A stretch of DNA of 64,000 bases from positions 24,753,501 through 24,817,500 of the forward strand of contig OX344749.2 of the NCBI GenBank assembly GCA_947034885.2. The letters run 5' to 3'. Shown in pieces: positions 35,472 through 48,116 of the stretch. Position 1 is the first letter of the stretch, and each line of letters starts with the position of its first letter. The notes under the pieces are model-generated. The model was not told where the DNA came from. It saw only the letters and a list, made by a program, of their open reading frames with translations, and made no database searches. The position numbers and the translations under genes were made by a program. This DNA is from Thuidium tamariscinum. Its lineage: Eukaryota; Streptophyta; Bryopsida; Hypnales; Thuidiaceae.

Positions 35472-35885
35472 GAGGCGAATTCGGACGGGAAGGGGAGAAA
35501 TTTGACTACATCTGTGGCGTGAGAGGGAGCTCCGAAATCTGCAACAAGACGGAAATTCTCTGCAGGAGAAAGAAGGTGGTGGAATTCAGTTACCAGCTCT
35601 CCTCTGGGTGCAGGGTTTAGGGTTTATCCTAATGGATAGGGACACGGATGAACGGGATAATGGACGATAAATTCATCATCCATTCAGTTCGTTGCAAGGA
35701 TGCCCTGTTGGCATTGTTGATACCCAAGGTAAGAGGTCCATAAATGGAGCATTTAAGGGTTGGAACTAAATTTTTGGGGTGTAAAACATCTTGACATATT
35801 TTTCATTAAATTTTCCTTAAAGAGTCATTTCATATTTTCTGAAACATTGTGGAATTATTTATAAAATTTAATTTGAAGTTGAAGT
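35472..35885 (-). promoter_or_regulatory. Presumed HEMERA promoter and 5' UTR
   Basis: This ~414-bp interval lies between the HEMERA ATG and the LINE target site. A telomere-like GGGTTTAGGGTTTA motif at 35612-35625 resembles a telo-box, a common element near transcription starts of plant organelle- and translation-related genes. No firm TATA box is visible. If the promoter is longer than this, the LINE has displaced its distal part. Confidence 0.35.
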
Positions 35886-35899
35886 AGCATAGGGCTCTA

Positions 35900-35946
35900 A
35901 TTAGCTCTAGAATTACTACGGTTATCCGAGTAGCAAGGTACCATCA
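35900..35946 (-). rRNA. Short antisense 18S rRNA fragment at the LINE 5' end
   Basis: On the minus strand this reads TGATGGTACCTTGCTACTCGG followed by ATAACCGTAGTAATTCTAGA and GCTAAT, the highly conserved eukaryotic 18S stretch ~150-200 nt from the 5' end. The match starts at the LINE/target-site junction and ends at ~35946. It is a fragment, not a gene. Confidence 0.8.
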
Positions 35947-36515
35947 CCATCAACCATCATCACTTTTACTTTTTCGCCTAGGGTTACCGCACTTTGCGGA
36001 GAGGGTGCACCTGGCCAGAATCGAGTGTTTTCTGCAGTTTTCCGAGTGATTTTCGGGGCGCTTCCACGGCATTGGCTACGGGAGAGCGGGAGAGTCACGG
36101 AGAACCCAGTTTCACAAGTTTTGGTGGAGTCTCGGGGCAGTTACGGCTTATTTTGTGCACGCCGCAGTTCCGGAGTCATATCTGGAGTTGGGGAGCGCGT
36201 ACGAGAGCGGCCGGGCAGTTCTGAGGTCAGAAGTATGGTGCGCTACTGTATTTCAGTAGCGTACAAGTATTTTTTGATTGTGCAAAAAACCCCGTGGAGT
36301 TCATGGAAACCCTAGGGTTAGGGTTTGGTCTCGGAAATATACGATTGCGGGCAGTATTTCTCGAAATTTTCTGCTATTTCGGATTCGTTTGGGGAGCTTT
36401 TCTGTGCTACAGTACTTGCTCTGCAGGTATTAAAACCACAGGCTCGTCCTTGGTGACGCGACCGCTGTTCATTTGCACGGAATTGTAAACCCTAAGGGTT
36501 TCCGTCACCGAGGTA

Positions 36516-39500
36516 GTGATGGAGGATACAGAGATGATAAATTTGCCGGATGAAGTTGGAGTGGGCTGGTGTGCATCTGAGGGTGTCACATTAGCGCCAG
36601 CATCCAATGTGGACACAAACATGGGTGAAGCGGGGGTGCAGGAGGCCTCAAAGCCGATCCAAACCCCAACCCGCCAGGAAGGGCAAACAGGAAACCCTAA
36701 TTCTCCACTCAAAGACAAGGTGGAGGAGAACAACCATCCAGTCATCGACAAGGACTGGAAGCTGGAGCTGCAGCTCACACCAGAGCAGCTTGAATCAATC
36801 AAGAGTGCGCAAGAAGAAATTCACTCACGTATGGTGCTCGGAAGAGCCTTAGGGCAATCCCCAAGCTATGCATTCATCAGAAAATTGATGACAGCACGCT
36901 TTGGGAAAAAACTGAGAGCAGTTCAGAACCTTGCAAGAGGCTTTTTCAGAGCTGAATTCGAATCCAAGGAGGAAGCCATTGAGGCCACCTGCCTCAGATT
37001 CGTGGTGAGCGAAGGCAAAACGATCCAACTCTTTCCGTGGAGACGCAGTTTCACGCAGGAAACGCAATTCAGGGAGATTGACTCGGGATATATCATAAGA
37101 GTCCAATTCCCAGGCCTGGATCCGGTATTCCAAACGGATGAATGGCTGAGTACTTTAGCCAAACTGATCGGAGAGGTTTTGATAATTGAAAGCAAGGAGT
37201 TGGCTTGGAAGAGACCAGGAGGCCCATTAATAACAATTAAGGTCCCGGAGATTGGCAAACTCCTAGGCAGTATTTGCATTCCATTCGTGGGGGAGAATGC
37301 AGAAATTAAAACCATTTCACAGGAGGTGAGCTACTCAGGCTTGCCGAATCAGTGCAACATATGCAGAAAATTCGGGCACAACGCCATGAATTGCCCGCTC
37401 AACAGCCCAGCTCAAAAGAAACGGAAAGAGAGCGAGGCGATTGAAGAGGGAGAAGCAAGAACGGACGAGCAAGAGGGCTTCACGACGGTGGGGCCGAAGA
37501 AAAAAAAAAGACGAGACCGGGCAGCCAGGCTAGAGCGCAGTGGAGAGCGAAACAGGATCAGGGAAGCCCGGAGAAACCAGGAGGGGATACGAACTCACCA
37601 AGGCGCAGCGGAAGTGGCTCAATTGCACAGAAGTCGGCAACAGAGAAATTGGCAGCGGAGAAGAAGGACGCAACTCCAGAGCGCGCACCAACAACACGGC
37701 AAGTGGAGAAATCCATACAGCGCGGCGTCACCCCGGAGCCCCAGAAACGCAGCGAAGAAAGGGAGTCAACACACACACAACGGGAGGTTTTAGAGAACTC
37801 CCTGCCGCGAGTACGCACGAGGTCCGAATCCCAGAAGATGCAAGCATTGGAGAAGCAACAGGAGAATCCGGGAGGTAGGGATGAACACAAGAAGCAGGAA
37901 CTTCAGCCCAAGGGAGGAGATAAGACCAGCAAGGGAGAGAAGACACAGGCACAGGTCAAGGTGCTGGTTAAGTCGACAAAGTTCATGAGAGAAATGGAGT
38001 TGAGGGCCAAGAGACAGGGACAGGGTCAAAGCAGTAAGGGTAGAGAACCCCAGGGCGCTAGGCAGGGAGACTCGGCCGGCAGCACCCTGGAGCGCGGCGC
38101 TCAAAAAAGAGACAGACCCAGTGGAGCGACCAAGTAGAATTTACAGATGATTACAGAAGGGACGGCCAAAACATCTCCCAAGGAAGCACAAGGTATTAAA
38201 CAAGCATCCACTCCCCCCAAAACAGGACAGCAGAAGAGAGAAACAAGGGTGGAGAAAAGTAACCTGCAAAGGCTACAGACGAGTAGTATCCACGAGCTTG
38301 ACGTTCACAAGGGGTCATGTGAGAAAGAATGCACCCTGGAACTCGGAGCGCAAGGCAAGACCCAACGTCAGAGTAGCATCAAGGACCTAGGAAGGATCCG
38401 AAAAGCAGGTGTGGAGACACAAGGGCCAGCTGTAGGGACAGGCAACAAACAAATTATGGAGTCGGATCCGATAGAGGACTGGTCCAGCTCCAAAACCAGT
38501 TCCTCAGACAGTGGATCAGTACATAGTAATGAAGCGGAGGAGGTCACCAAGCCCGACACTCCAATACACAACGGGAGAGGAGATAACAACAGGGGCACCC
38601 TAGAGTTGGGAGCGGACAAGGGACAGGGGCCGGTAGCGACCCAAGCATTAGCCTCGGACAGTTCAGAAGGGGAAAGGGAGACTTTGGGCACGCCCATCCA
38701 AATTAAGCCAGGAGGTTCCGGTTTACAAGAGGGCCAGGTACCAGACACATTTGGAGATAGCCACGCTTGCCCTTGGACTTTGAGGAGAATCCTAGAGGCG
38801 AATCCAACGTGGAAAACAAAACAGACCTTTCCAACAGTGGCAGCCAAAGAGCACGCTCCGAGCACACCTCCCACCAATCCCTTCGATGGGGAGAGAGCTT
38901 GGAAGGAGAACGAATTCCCTCCCCTGGGGGTTAAGTTTGTGGCGGATAAGCCTCAGCAAGAGCCTGTGAAAACGTACACGAGGACGCTACAGTAGAAGGA
39001 GGTACAATACTCGGACCAACAGAAAGGTGAATCCACACAAGGCTAGAGAAAAACCAAATCTTCCTCGCATATCCCGGAGGAATGGTGGAGCGCTTGGAGG
39101 GAGGAGCGCTTGGAGGGAAGAGCATATGGAGCGAGCCTTCAACATCTTTCCGGCACGGCAGGTAGACACCAGACATAAATTCTTATCAATTTGGCCAATA
39201 ATTTTCAAGCTAAAGGAGGATGACCAGGAGGTGCTTCTGGCTCAGAAAAGAGACCTCTCCATCTCGATCCCGGGCCCATTGAGTGTTGAATTTAAAGAAG
39301 ATGAGTTGACGGAGGAGGCTATCAAGGAGACTATCCTGGCAGCCCTGCGGGTATACGTCAAGGACACGATCAAGAAACCCCCCAAGATCCCAGACTGGGA
39401 CTATGTCCACTGGATCCGCAGATGGGATCGGCAGGACAATGCCCAGGAATTGACCCTCCTAGCGGTGATCCGGGTCCCGGTTAAGGCTCGGTGCCTCAAG

Positions 39501-39644
39501 AGCGTCCAACTTTCGTGGGTTAATGCAGAAAATTTACAGGAGTTGGCATCAGGTAGTGGGAGGGCGAAAGCCAATGCCTTGCTGCAGGATTGGGCAGGAC
39601 TCTACTCACACGAGGCCGAACTTATGGACTGGCAACCGGGGTAG
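36516..39644 (+). pseudogene. LINE ORF1 (gag-like RNA-binding protein), frameshifted
   Basis: The first piece, 36516-37793, is 425 codons. It carries a DUF4283-like region (about residues 90-260, with FIRKLMTARFGKKL and RGFFRAEF), then the zinc knuckle CNICRKFGHNAMNC (CX2CX4HX4C), then a Lys/Arg-rich tail. The coding signal then shifts frame: 37649-38137 and 38147-38995 share a frame but are separated by a TAG, and 39027-39644 returns to the first frame. These parts are low-complexity and basic, then more ordered (FLSIWPIIFKLKEDDQEVLL). Role: nucleic-acid binding and chaperoning of the LINE RNA. At least two frameshifts and one nonsense change make it non-functional as read. Confidence 0.75.
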
Positions 39645-39760
39645 CAGGCTTCGCCGCGCCCCAGATCCAAAAAACTAAGGACTGTGGGAGGCTCAGTGCC
39701 GCCATCGAGTGACGAATCCCCCGTGGCTACGGATACAGCCATGGAGGAAATATAAACCTA

Positions 39761-40506
39761 CTCATCCTATGGATTTACAACTCAACATAGCTACACTTAA
39801 TGTCCAAGGAGCGGGTATTGGTACCCGTGGTGCTCAAAAATAGGTCCATATCAGACGCCTCTTTGAGAGAATGGACGAACAACCAGGAATCATCCTTATA
39901 CAGGAACATTGGCTCTCGGAAGCAAGGTGTAACCGGAGATGCCACAGTTTATCCTTTTCAGGGGGACTTAGGAGCTGGAATCCAGCCATTAAATGCGTCG
40001 GAGCGGTAGCCCGGTGGAGGGCAGGCACGACAATCCTGATATTGAAGTAGCTCGCAGGAAGGGTTAAGGAGCAGAAGCTGCTGATGGAGGGCAGGGTGCA
40101 GTTCATCACACTTCAAACGGACTCACGGGAGGTGCTCACGGTGATCAATGTTTACAGCCCGACCACAACATGAGAGAGAATTGGATTGTGGAATCAGCTC
40201 GTGGATGAGGACATACCGGGAGACTATTACATTCTGGCGGGAGACTATTACATGGTGGAATCGGAGGAGGACAGACTGGGGAGCTCCCAGAAGTGCACGA
40301 CTCCCAACCGAAGAGAAAAATCTGCATGGACGAGATTGTTGAACCATTACGGATTGGAGGACTCATGGGGGTCCGACCACATTTATAAAACCTCGGACCT
40401 CAAATATACATGGGACAATAACAGGGATGGCAAGCAGTATAGAGGGGCGAGGATAGACAGGCTATACCTCTCGAAGGAGCTAGCGCTGTAAGGAGGGAAG
40501 ATTACG
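39761..40506 (+). pseudogene. LINE ORF2 endonuclease domain, decayed
   Basis: Fragments of an APE-like endonuclease are visible in changing frames: ATLNVQGAGIGTRGAQK followed by a stop, then GIILIQEHWLSE carrying the catalytic Glu-type motif, then a YYILAGDYYMVESEEDRLGS-like stretch, and finally the SDHSSV motif just inside the next frame. The domain nicks target DNA for target-primed reverse transcription. Several stops and frame changes show decay. Confidence 0.65.
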
Positions 40507-43059
40507 GTGCATCCACACTCTAAAATCTCAGACCATTCTTCGGTGCAACTCAAAATCTTTCCATATAGGAGGCCTCAAAAACGACAGGGAGTGTTCCATC
40601 TTCATACGCTGAAATCAGAGGAGACCAGGGTCAGATTAGTTAAAGCGTGGAGAGGCCAAGGGTGTCCGGATGGAGAAGCTGCATGGGGACAGTGGATCAA
40701 AGAAGCCCAGAGCCGCACAAGAGAAGAAGCGATAAGAATTCAGAAGGAGCGCAGGGTACGAAAATTCAGCTCGGAAAACAGGGCGATCAAGTCATGCAAA
40801 GAAGCGGAGATCAGACTGCAGGCTAGCCCCTGGGACACTGGAGCGAGAAGCCAATTGGATACGGCAGAAACGGAGCTCCAAAACATCACGCTGGAGAAGC
40901 TAGAGGATCAATATCACAAGGTTTCAGCGAGGTGGATGAGGCAGGGGGAACGTTGCACAAAGGAATTCTTTAACGTCTTCAAAGACTCGCAGAAAAAGAC
41001 GGTGATATCTCAATTGAGAGTGGAGGGTCAGACGTTGACTAACCAAAGGGAGAAGACGGAGGCATTAACCAACTACTATAGGCAGTTATATACGGAGCAG
41101 TCGGACAGTCGAGAGGTACGATCTGCCCGTAGACAGGTATTCAAGAGTGTCCCCCGGGACGTTACAGAAGAGCAGAACAAGGAGCTGCGGGGAGAGGTAA
41201 CAATCCAGGAGCTCCGGGAGGCCATCAGGGAGCTTACGTCGGGACACGCAGTGGGAGCGGACAGCATCCCCACGGATTTTTACAAGAACTGCTCGGACGA
41301 GATCGAAGTAGACCTGCTGGAAGCCACCAGGGAAGTTCTGAAGACGAGAGTACTCTCAAAGACGCACAACAGAGGTATCATTGCTCTGATTCCAAAAGGA
41401 AGGGATGCCACGTTAATTAAAAACTTCAGACCGATTACTTTACTGTCCTCGTTTTACAAGCTAGTGGCCAAAATACTGGCGAGGAGAATTCAGAAAATCC
41501 TCCCGGACATAATTAGACCATCGCAGACAGGATTCATGAGGGGCCGTTGTATAATAGATAACATTTTTTTAGCCTAGGAGGCCATCCATTATGCGGAGGA
41601 GTCGGGGCAGGACTTAGTTCTATTATTGTTGGATTTTGAAAAAGCCTATGATCGAATCTCATGGCCCTTTTTGAATGCAGTCTTAGAAAAAAGGGGATTT
41701 GATCTGACCTTCATCAAAGGAGTAATGTCGATGTATCAGAATCCTTCCTCGACAGTCATTGTTAACGAAGAATTGGGAGAGGAATTTGATCTGCAAAGGT
41801 CGGTGCGACAGGGCTGTCCCCTCGCACCGTATTTATTTATAATAGCCTTTGATACACTCGGCTTTATGCTTGAGGACTCGAAATACGGAATTCAGGGATT
41901 CAGACTCCCGAATGGGAAAACAGTACGGGACGTGTCGTTTGCAGACGACGCATCCTTTTACCTGATCAGGACAGAGAGTAACCTGGACAGGGCTGCCAGA
42001 GTATTAGATTTATTTTGCTTGGCTTCGGGTTCACGGGTCAGTTGGGAGAAAACGGCCGCAATTTGGGCTTCTAAAAATAAAAGGAACTTTGAGTGGGGTT
42101 AGGGAATGGGTCTTAAATGGGTTCCCGAAGGTATAGGAGTACGATATTTAGGTCCTATGGTGGGTTTTCACCTTCCCAAGGATGCGAATACGGTCCCATT
42201 ATTGGACTCGCTCAAGGCAAAGCTCCGTTCATGGGCAGCCAAAACAGTGTCACAGGTTGGGAGAGTGCTGATTTGCAATCAGGTCCTCCTCACAACGTGC
42301 TGGTATATAGCAGCATGCTGTGGTATCACACCCAGAATGTGTGACAAAATTCGCTCACTCATCACACAATATTTGTGGACTGGGAAGGAAAACGATAGGA
42401 CAGCAGCTAGAGTCAGATGGTCCACGTGCATACTCCTGGTGGAAGAGGGAGGCTTGGGTCTAATAGACCCTTTTTTACAGACACAAGTTTTATTAGCTAA
42501 ATTAACGGTGAGATGTCTAGCCCCGGGAGAGGAACCCTGGAAGAGTCTTTTGCGTCATCGCTTAGAACAGGGTAAACCATTAGGTGATGCCAAATGGCAC
42601 AGATCTTATGCTTGGCTGCTATTCAGCAAAGGCTTAAAACGAGAAAACCACTCTCCGTTAGTTATTGCCTGTATAAAGGCATTTATAGCGATTTGGGGGA
42701 ATCTGATACAGAAGAATCCCGAAATCCTCAGTGAGGTCCTTAGGCAGCCATTATTCGGCAATCCGCTGCTGTTGGAGGACGAAAACGTGCCATTGGGAAG
42801 AGGCCCGAACAAAGGATTACATCTTTGGGCCAGAAGCGGGATAAATAAAGTAGGAGATTTGTGGGACCTCGAAGGGGAGGACTGGATTTCGGCAGAAAGG
42901 ATCCAGGCCAGACTGCCCAGAGCGGGAGCAGTCACGGAGAAGAGGGCTGAGAAGAAGAGAATAGCCATCTCACACATACCCTGGGAGCCTAGGGCATTCC
43001 CAAAGCAAAGAGAAGTAGAATGGATTATGATAGAAAACGACGCTAGGGTTTTTCCTTAA
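40507..43059 (+). pseudogene. LINE ORF2 reverse transcriptase and downstream region, two in-frame stops
   Basis: One frame runs through 40507-43059, broken only by TAG codons at 41575-41577 and 42100-42102. It starts in the endonuclease end (SDHSSV). Reverse transcriptase landmarks follow in order: GHAVGADSIPTDFYK, IALIPKG, NFRPITLLSSFYKLVAKIL, QTGFMRGRCIIDNI, DFEKAYDRISWPFL, VRQGCPLAPYLFIIAFD and the catalytic FADDASFYL. The third part (42106-43059) is the conserved post-RT region (GVRYLGPMVGF; LITQYLWTG). A clean frame with only two nonsense changes suggests this half decayed later or more slowly than the endonuclease. Confidence 0.85.
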
Positions 43060-44062
43060 AAAGAGAACAAGTCAAAACCAGGCCCATTACTGTAGTTTTT
43101 ACAAAAAACCTGGTTCTGAGAGACTCTACAGGAGCGAGGGCCAGGACCAGCCACCAGACAGGAAGCAGCTTGAGATTAGAGTAGTTCAGTGGAATACAGG
43201 GAAGAGGTCTTTTTATGACTGCAATCCCCAAACCCCACCGAAGAAACCAGATACGGTTTGGCATTTCCAAAACGATCAGCTGAGAAACCTGCAGTGGGAC
43301 CCGAGAGAATGGAGTTGGGGAAAGACGGGTAGAATTAATCAAGTCCCCTTCTTCGGGTATATAGTCAGGCAGAGATATACGGTTGGATTACAAGGGAAAG
43401 AGGAGACATCTACTGGGATGCAGGAGCTCATTACACAGGGATTAAATCGGGAGCAGAGAAGAAATACGTTCAGACTAATGTGGCACGCATCGAGACCCAG
43501 GAAACCAGCCATGTTGATGTGGTAGACTCTGAATCGGGGAATTGTTACGGGAGAGTGGCTGTCGTGGAGGGTCCAGACGGCTGCACACAACTGTCCGAGC
43601 TGCGGACACCATATGGAAACCGCTGCACATTTATTTTGGGAATGCAAATTCGCCAAAGAGTTGTGGGGGAGAATAGACAGATTGGGTACGGTTTGGGACA
43701 TTCCAAGAATCAGGAGCTTTTAAGACGCTCTTCTGGGAAGAATCAACAGGAACAGCTCCTTCAAACTTGACAAATATGTATACGACTTTCAGCCCTGGGA
43801 CCTGCTTAGGTCCTTCGTCATGTGGCATATTTGGATTGAGCGGTGTAATGCGAAGTATTGCACCCTGGATTTCAGCGCGAAGCGGGTTATTCAAGCTGCG
43901 TGGATCTCTGTCATTCACGCTGCGATGGCGATCAGTGCTAGGATTAGAAATAGAGAAAAACTTGAGTCTGTGAAGAAGCGGTTTGAGGCCTTATGGGCCC
44001 CCGTCTTCTGTCACCCTGGAGCTTATGCTTGGAAGTTTAATCTTCCTGATTCTTTAATGTAA
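43060..44062 (+). pseudogene. LINE ORF2 C-terminal region with zf-RVT motif, frameshifted
   Basis: Around 43590-43700 one frame reads HNCPSCGHHMETAAHLFWEC followed by KFAKELWGRI, the zinc-binding zf-RVT signature of plant L1 elements. Another frame from 43820 reads WHIWIERCNAKYC to the final stop at 44060-44062. The frame changes at least once between these. The 3' UTR is 44063-44123. Confidence 0.7.
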
Positions 44063-44138
44063 TTCGTTTTTGCTTTTATGTGAAGGGGCTTCACGCCCCC
44101 GCCCTGCCTCTCTTAGCATTCACAGCATAGGGCTCTAA

Positions 44139-44735
44139 AATGGAGCACCTCCTAAAATGTACACAATTTTTTTATAGCTAAAGGCTATGAAAGAGTAGTG
44201 TGTACAAATACTTAACATTTAAGAAGGTGTTCCATTTTTAAAGCCTACTCACTTTTAGAACTTCCTACCTTATAAACAAATATGAGAAATAGGAAGTACA
44301 ACTGAATTTTTATTTCTTGATAAAGTATGAATTTACTATGAATATTTGAAGTGTGTTACCTAATTGGCCCAAAGAGTCTTCAGGCTACCTCCAACCATGA
44401 GAAAATATATCTATAATGGTCCTAGGGGAGGACACTTCTTGTGTATTTGGGGGACCCACATGCAGCGGTGGGATATTTTTAGGGGGGCTATCAATTACTT
44501 GTAATCATTACTTGGCAACATTAAAAGAGCCCTTATTTTATCATAAAGCAGAAAAATCAGCCATATTATCATCCCTATTTTATTTTTAAAACACTTTGCC
44601 TTTTTAATGTCCCCTATTATATATATAAATTTCTTATAAATTTTACCCAAGATTATTTAAATGTACCCTATCTTCCGCCGCACGTAGGTTATTAAAAAAC
44701 AGGAAGTGTCCTCCCCGGGTAATGGTCATTTTACT
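44139..44735. other. AT-rich spacer between LINE and gypsy element
   Basis: No coding signal. This is host DNA between the two insertions, with poly(T) tracts and near-repeats of CTAAAATGTACAC-like sequence. Confidence 0.4.
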
Positions 44736-45276
44736 TGTTAGACCATTGATTATCTTATCAGTTTATCCCTCATTTTGCAAATTAACAACCTAATCTAAAT
44801 CGATCACTCTCTATAATTCATGACTAGTAAGAATCAATGGGCTCTTATCAACTGAGTCACTGCAAGAGCAAACAAAAGATTAAGGGTCTAGTGAAGCAAG
44901 ATCAATTTTAATGCTACATCTATGATTAGGTTATCAACAGCCATCACTATTGATCAATACAGATTTAAAAGCTACAAAATCATCCTTTAGTTATATAAGT
45001 CTCGATATGGTGGAGAACCATAAGACCAAGCAACCATATCACTTAACACTACATTATCAAAGAAACAACAATCATTCATGAACATAAGAGAATTACGTAG
45101 TAATTTCACACGTTTGTATTGACTAAATATCACATGAGAGACAAGTCCTCTCACCTGGCCTTTAATGGAAGTTGAGAGCCTTAGCCATTCTAGCAACTGT
45201 CCTAACTATCACCTTTAATCTAGGTGTCTTCGTAACTGGTGAAACTTGGCTATTAATTACAACCTAGTTCGTATCA
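44736..45276 (-). repeat. Ty3/gypsy 3' LTR
   Basis: It aligns almost throughout with 50256-50803, for example at ACAACCTAATCTAAAT, AAAAGCTACAAAATCATC, TCTCGATATGGTGGA, AAACAACAATCATT and GAGAGCCTTAGCCATTCTAG. It begins TG and ends CA; the left boundary is uncertain by several bases. Confidence 0.75.
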
Positions 45277-45658
45277 TTATCCCCCTTTTATCGTCGAGTT
45301 TCCTGATCCAAACTTAGTGCTTGAAGGTGAAGCCTGTGAAATTCAACAACGGCGTCGAGTGCATTTTCCAAATTAGCGGTTGGCTCCCATGAATTCTCCT
45401 TTGGCCAATATCCCTCCCAAGTAACTAGGTAATACAATTTTTTCTAGCGACTAAAGAACTTTGAGTTGATCACTTGACGAACTTCCCATTCCATCTCCCC
45501 TTGAGGAGTGACAATGGATGGTGAATGGTATCTTCGTGGTACTTTTCCAATAGTGAGACATGGAACATTGTGAATGCGGAGTATTTTAGGCAACTTCAAC
45601 TAATATACTACCTCTGATAGCTTGGCTATTATTGAAAATAGGCCGAGAAATTTAGGTG

Positions 45659-47872
45659 CTAATTTATGCAAAGGCATGATTGTTGCAATATTAGCATGTT
45701 GAAGAAGGACCTATCATTAATTTTAAAATTTGGAAGTACCTTTATTCCTTGGTCATAACTCCGTTTAGCTTGTATACTAGCAATATGAATCATGGCCTTG
45801 AGTTCCTCATGGACTTGGTGCAAATGTCTCACCCTCTCCTCCTCTGCTAGAACCGTAGATGATGTTGGTGTTTTACAAAAGAAGGCCGAATGATATCCAT
45901 ACGTTGCATCAAACAGAGAAAATCCCGTTATAGCATGAGATGCGTTATTATAAGCAAACTCAGCAAAAGGGAGGAGATCCACCCAATCATCTTGATGTCG
46001 TGTCCCACGTCGTGTTGTAAACATGCATAAAAATTGTTCAAGTATTTGGTTTACTCTTTCAGTCTGCCATCGGTTTGAGGGTGAAAGGTTGTTGAGGGAG
46101 ATGGTTTAATTCAAAGTAATTCACATAATCTCCTCATAAACTTAGACATGAATACCGGTCCTCAATCAGATATGAATTCATTTGGCATTCTATGATGCTT
46201 CCACACATGGTGCAAGTATAATGAAGCTATTTGTTTTGAGTCCATAGTTTCGTTTGTGGAGATGAAATGGATGAGTTTAGTGTTTCGATCAACAACTACC
46301 ATATCTGAGTCATATCCCTTATTGACCGATAATTTGACAATAAAATCTATTGAAATTCGTTTCCATGGAGCTTGTCCAATTGGAATAGGTTCCATGAATC
46401 TATATTGAGGATGATGTGTAGGCTTTGATTTTTGACAAGTGTCACATCCACCGACATAATGATGCACATATTGGCAGATCGTAGGCTAGTAAAAATTTCG
46501 TGTAACTAGTTCTAAAATCCTTGCTTGTCCTTGGTGACCAATAGCTGGAGCATCGTGTCTAGATCATAAAAAATTTCGTTTAATGTCCTCATCATTAGGC
46601 ACATATATTAAATCATGAATATGAAGAATCGCATTAGTGAAAGTGTAGTTCCGAAACTTTTGGTGCATATTCATCAAAAGTAGTGAAGAATGAACTTTTA
46701 AAAATTCTAGCATTGGTTGTGGTGCTACATCTTGTATCATTTCCACCTTCAAGTATTCAAGAATGCAATCATCTGACCAAACTAATTGGCAAGATTCCAA
46801 TGCAACCATTCTTAACAGTAATTGCGTTTTTTGGCTGTGGCCCCCCATGAAATCAACTCGCCTTGACAGTGCATGTGCCTTCCCATTTAGGAAGCCTGGT
46901 CAATGGTAAATTTTGAAATTAAAAGTCGATAAGAACTTTGACCAACGAGCTTGACATCTATTTAATTGTTTTGAGGTAAAAAAATACTCCAAGTTCTTGT
47001 AATCCAAAATAACCTATATTTGATGTGGAGATCCTTCTTAATAAATGCGCAATCTTAGAACACCAATACCACACTTAAAAGTTCCTTGTCATAAATGTCG
47101 TAATTTTATTCCGCTAGAGACATTTTTAAACTTCTATAGGCACATGGGTGGAGTTGCCCATCTTCCCCATATTGTAATAAAATTGCATTGGTTGCCATGT
47201 TGGACGCATTGGTCTCTACTAGAAAAGTTTGTTTGAAATTAGGATGAAGTAATACTAGTGCTTCAATAAATTCAGAGTGAAGATTTTTAAATGCCAAGTC
47301 AACCTCTGACGTCCATAAAAACTATTGATTTTTTCTTGTTAATGCAGGAAGAGGCAGTGCTACTCTTGAATAGTCACATATAAATCAACGGTAGAAATTA
47401 GCAAAGCCAAAAAAGGCTTGTATCTCCTTCACCAAACTTGGAGTTGGCCATTATTCAATAGTCTTAACTTTATCTAAGCACATTTCAAGGCCCCTTGCCG
47501 AAACCATCATTCTCCAAAACTCCACTAATTGGCGATGGAATTCACACTTAGATTCTTTAGCATACGATCCATGCTCCTTTAAATGTCGTAACACCTTACC
47601 TACTACTTGATGATTTTCTTCTATATTTTTTGAGAAGATGAGAATATCATCTAAGTAAATGACCATCGAGACATCAAGAAGATCAGAAAATATATTTTGC
47701 ATATAGGATTGAATTGTGTTAGGGTATTTGTTAGCCCAAATGGCATTACTAGATATTCAAAAAGTCCATAGCACGTCTTGAAAGTGGTTTTGAATTTGTG
47801 ACCGTCCACCACGTGCACTCTATGATATGCTTGGCGTACGTCCAACTTGGTGAATATAGTGGCGCCCACCAA
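45659..47872 (-). pseudogene. Gypsy pol remnant: reverse transcriptase, RNase H, integrase
   Basis: On the minus strand, right to left: RT block TKLDVRQAYHRVHV and LFEYLVMPFGLTN (47651-47872), then the catalytic box YLDDILIFSKN (47451-47702), then RNase H-like FLVETNASNMATNAILLQ (47106-47297), then the integrase zinc finger HHYVGGCDTCQKSK and core WKRISIDFIVKL (46162-46467), then LLPFAEFAYNNASHAITGFSLFDATYG (45659-46024). Frames change repeatedly and conserved DxD-type residues are mixed with substitutions (TNAS for the usual TDAS). Not functional. Confidence 0.8.
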
Positions 47873-48116
47873 TCTATCACTAAGCTTAGGGATTAACGAT
47901 AGAGGATACTAGTTCTTCACTGTGACCTTATTTAAATTTTGATAATCCACACACACTTTAATTGAACCATCTTTATTTCTTGCAAAAACCATCGGCGCCA
48001 AAATTGGAGACTTAGATCGCTAGATCCATCATTTTCCTAAATTCTCATCCAAATATTTTTGAAACTCCTCCTAACGCCATTGGAGAAATTGGCCTCAAAT
48101 CTATATTCCATGGCTC

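Larger units (their letters stand above)
35901..44123 (+). mobile_element. L1-type LINE retrotransposon, full length but decayed, 8.2 kb
   Basis: A 15-bp direct repeat, AGCATAGGGCTCTAA, at 35886-35900 and 44124-44138 marks the target-site duplication. Between the copies lie, in order, a leader, an ORF1 with a CCHC zinc knuckle, an apurinic-type endonuclease, a reverse transcriptase with the FADD catalytic box, and a zf-RVT-like C-terminal region. This is the plant L1 layout. The 3' end has only ~60 bp after the last stop and no long poly(A). Frameshifts and stops interrupt both ORFs, so it cannot move autonomously. The element is much GC-richer than the surrounding DNA. Its first ~46 bp match antisense 18S rRNA. 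Confidence 0.85.
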
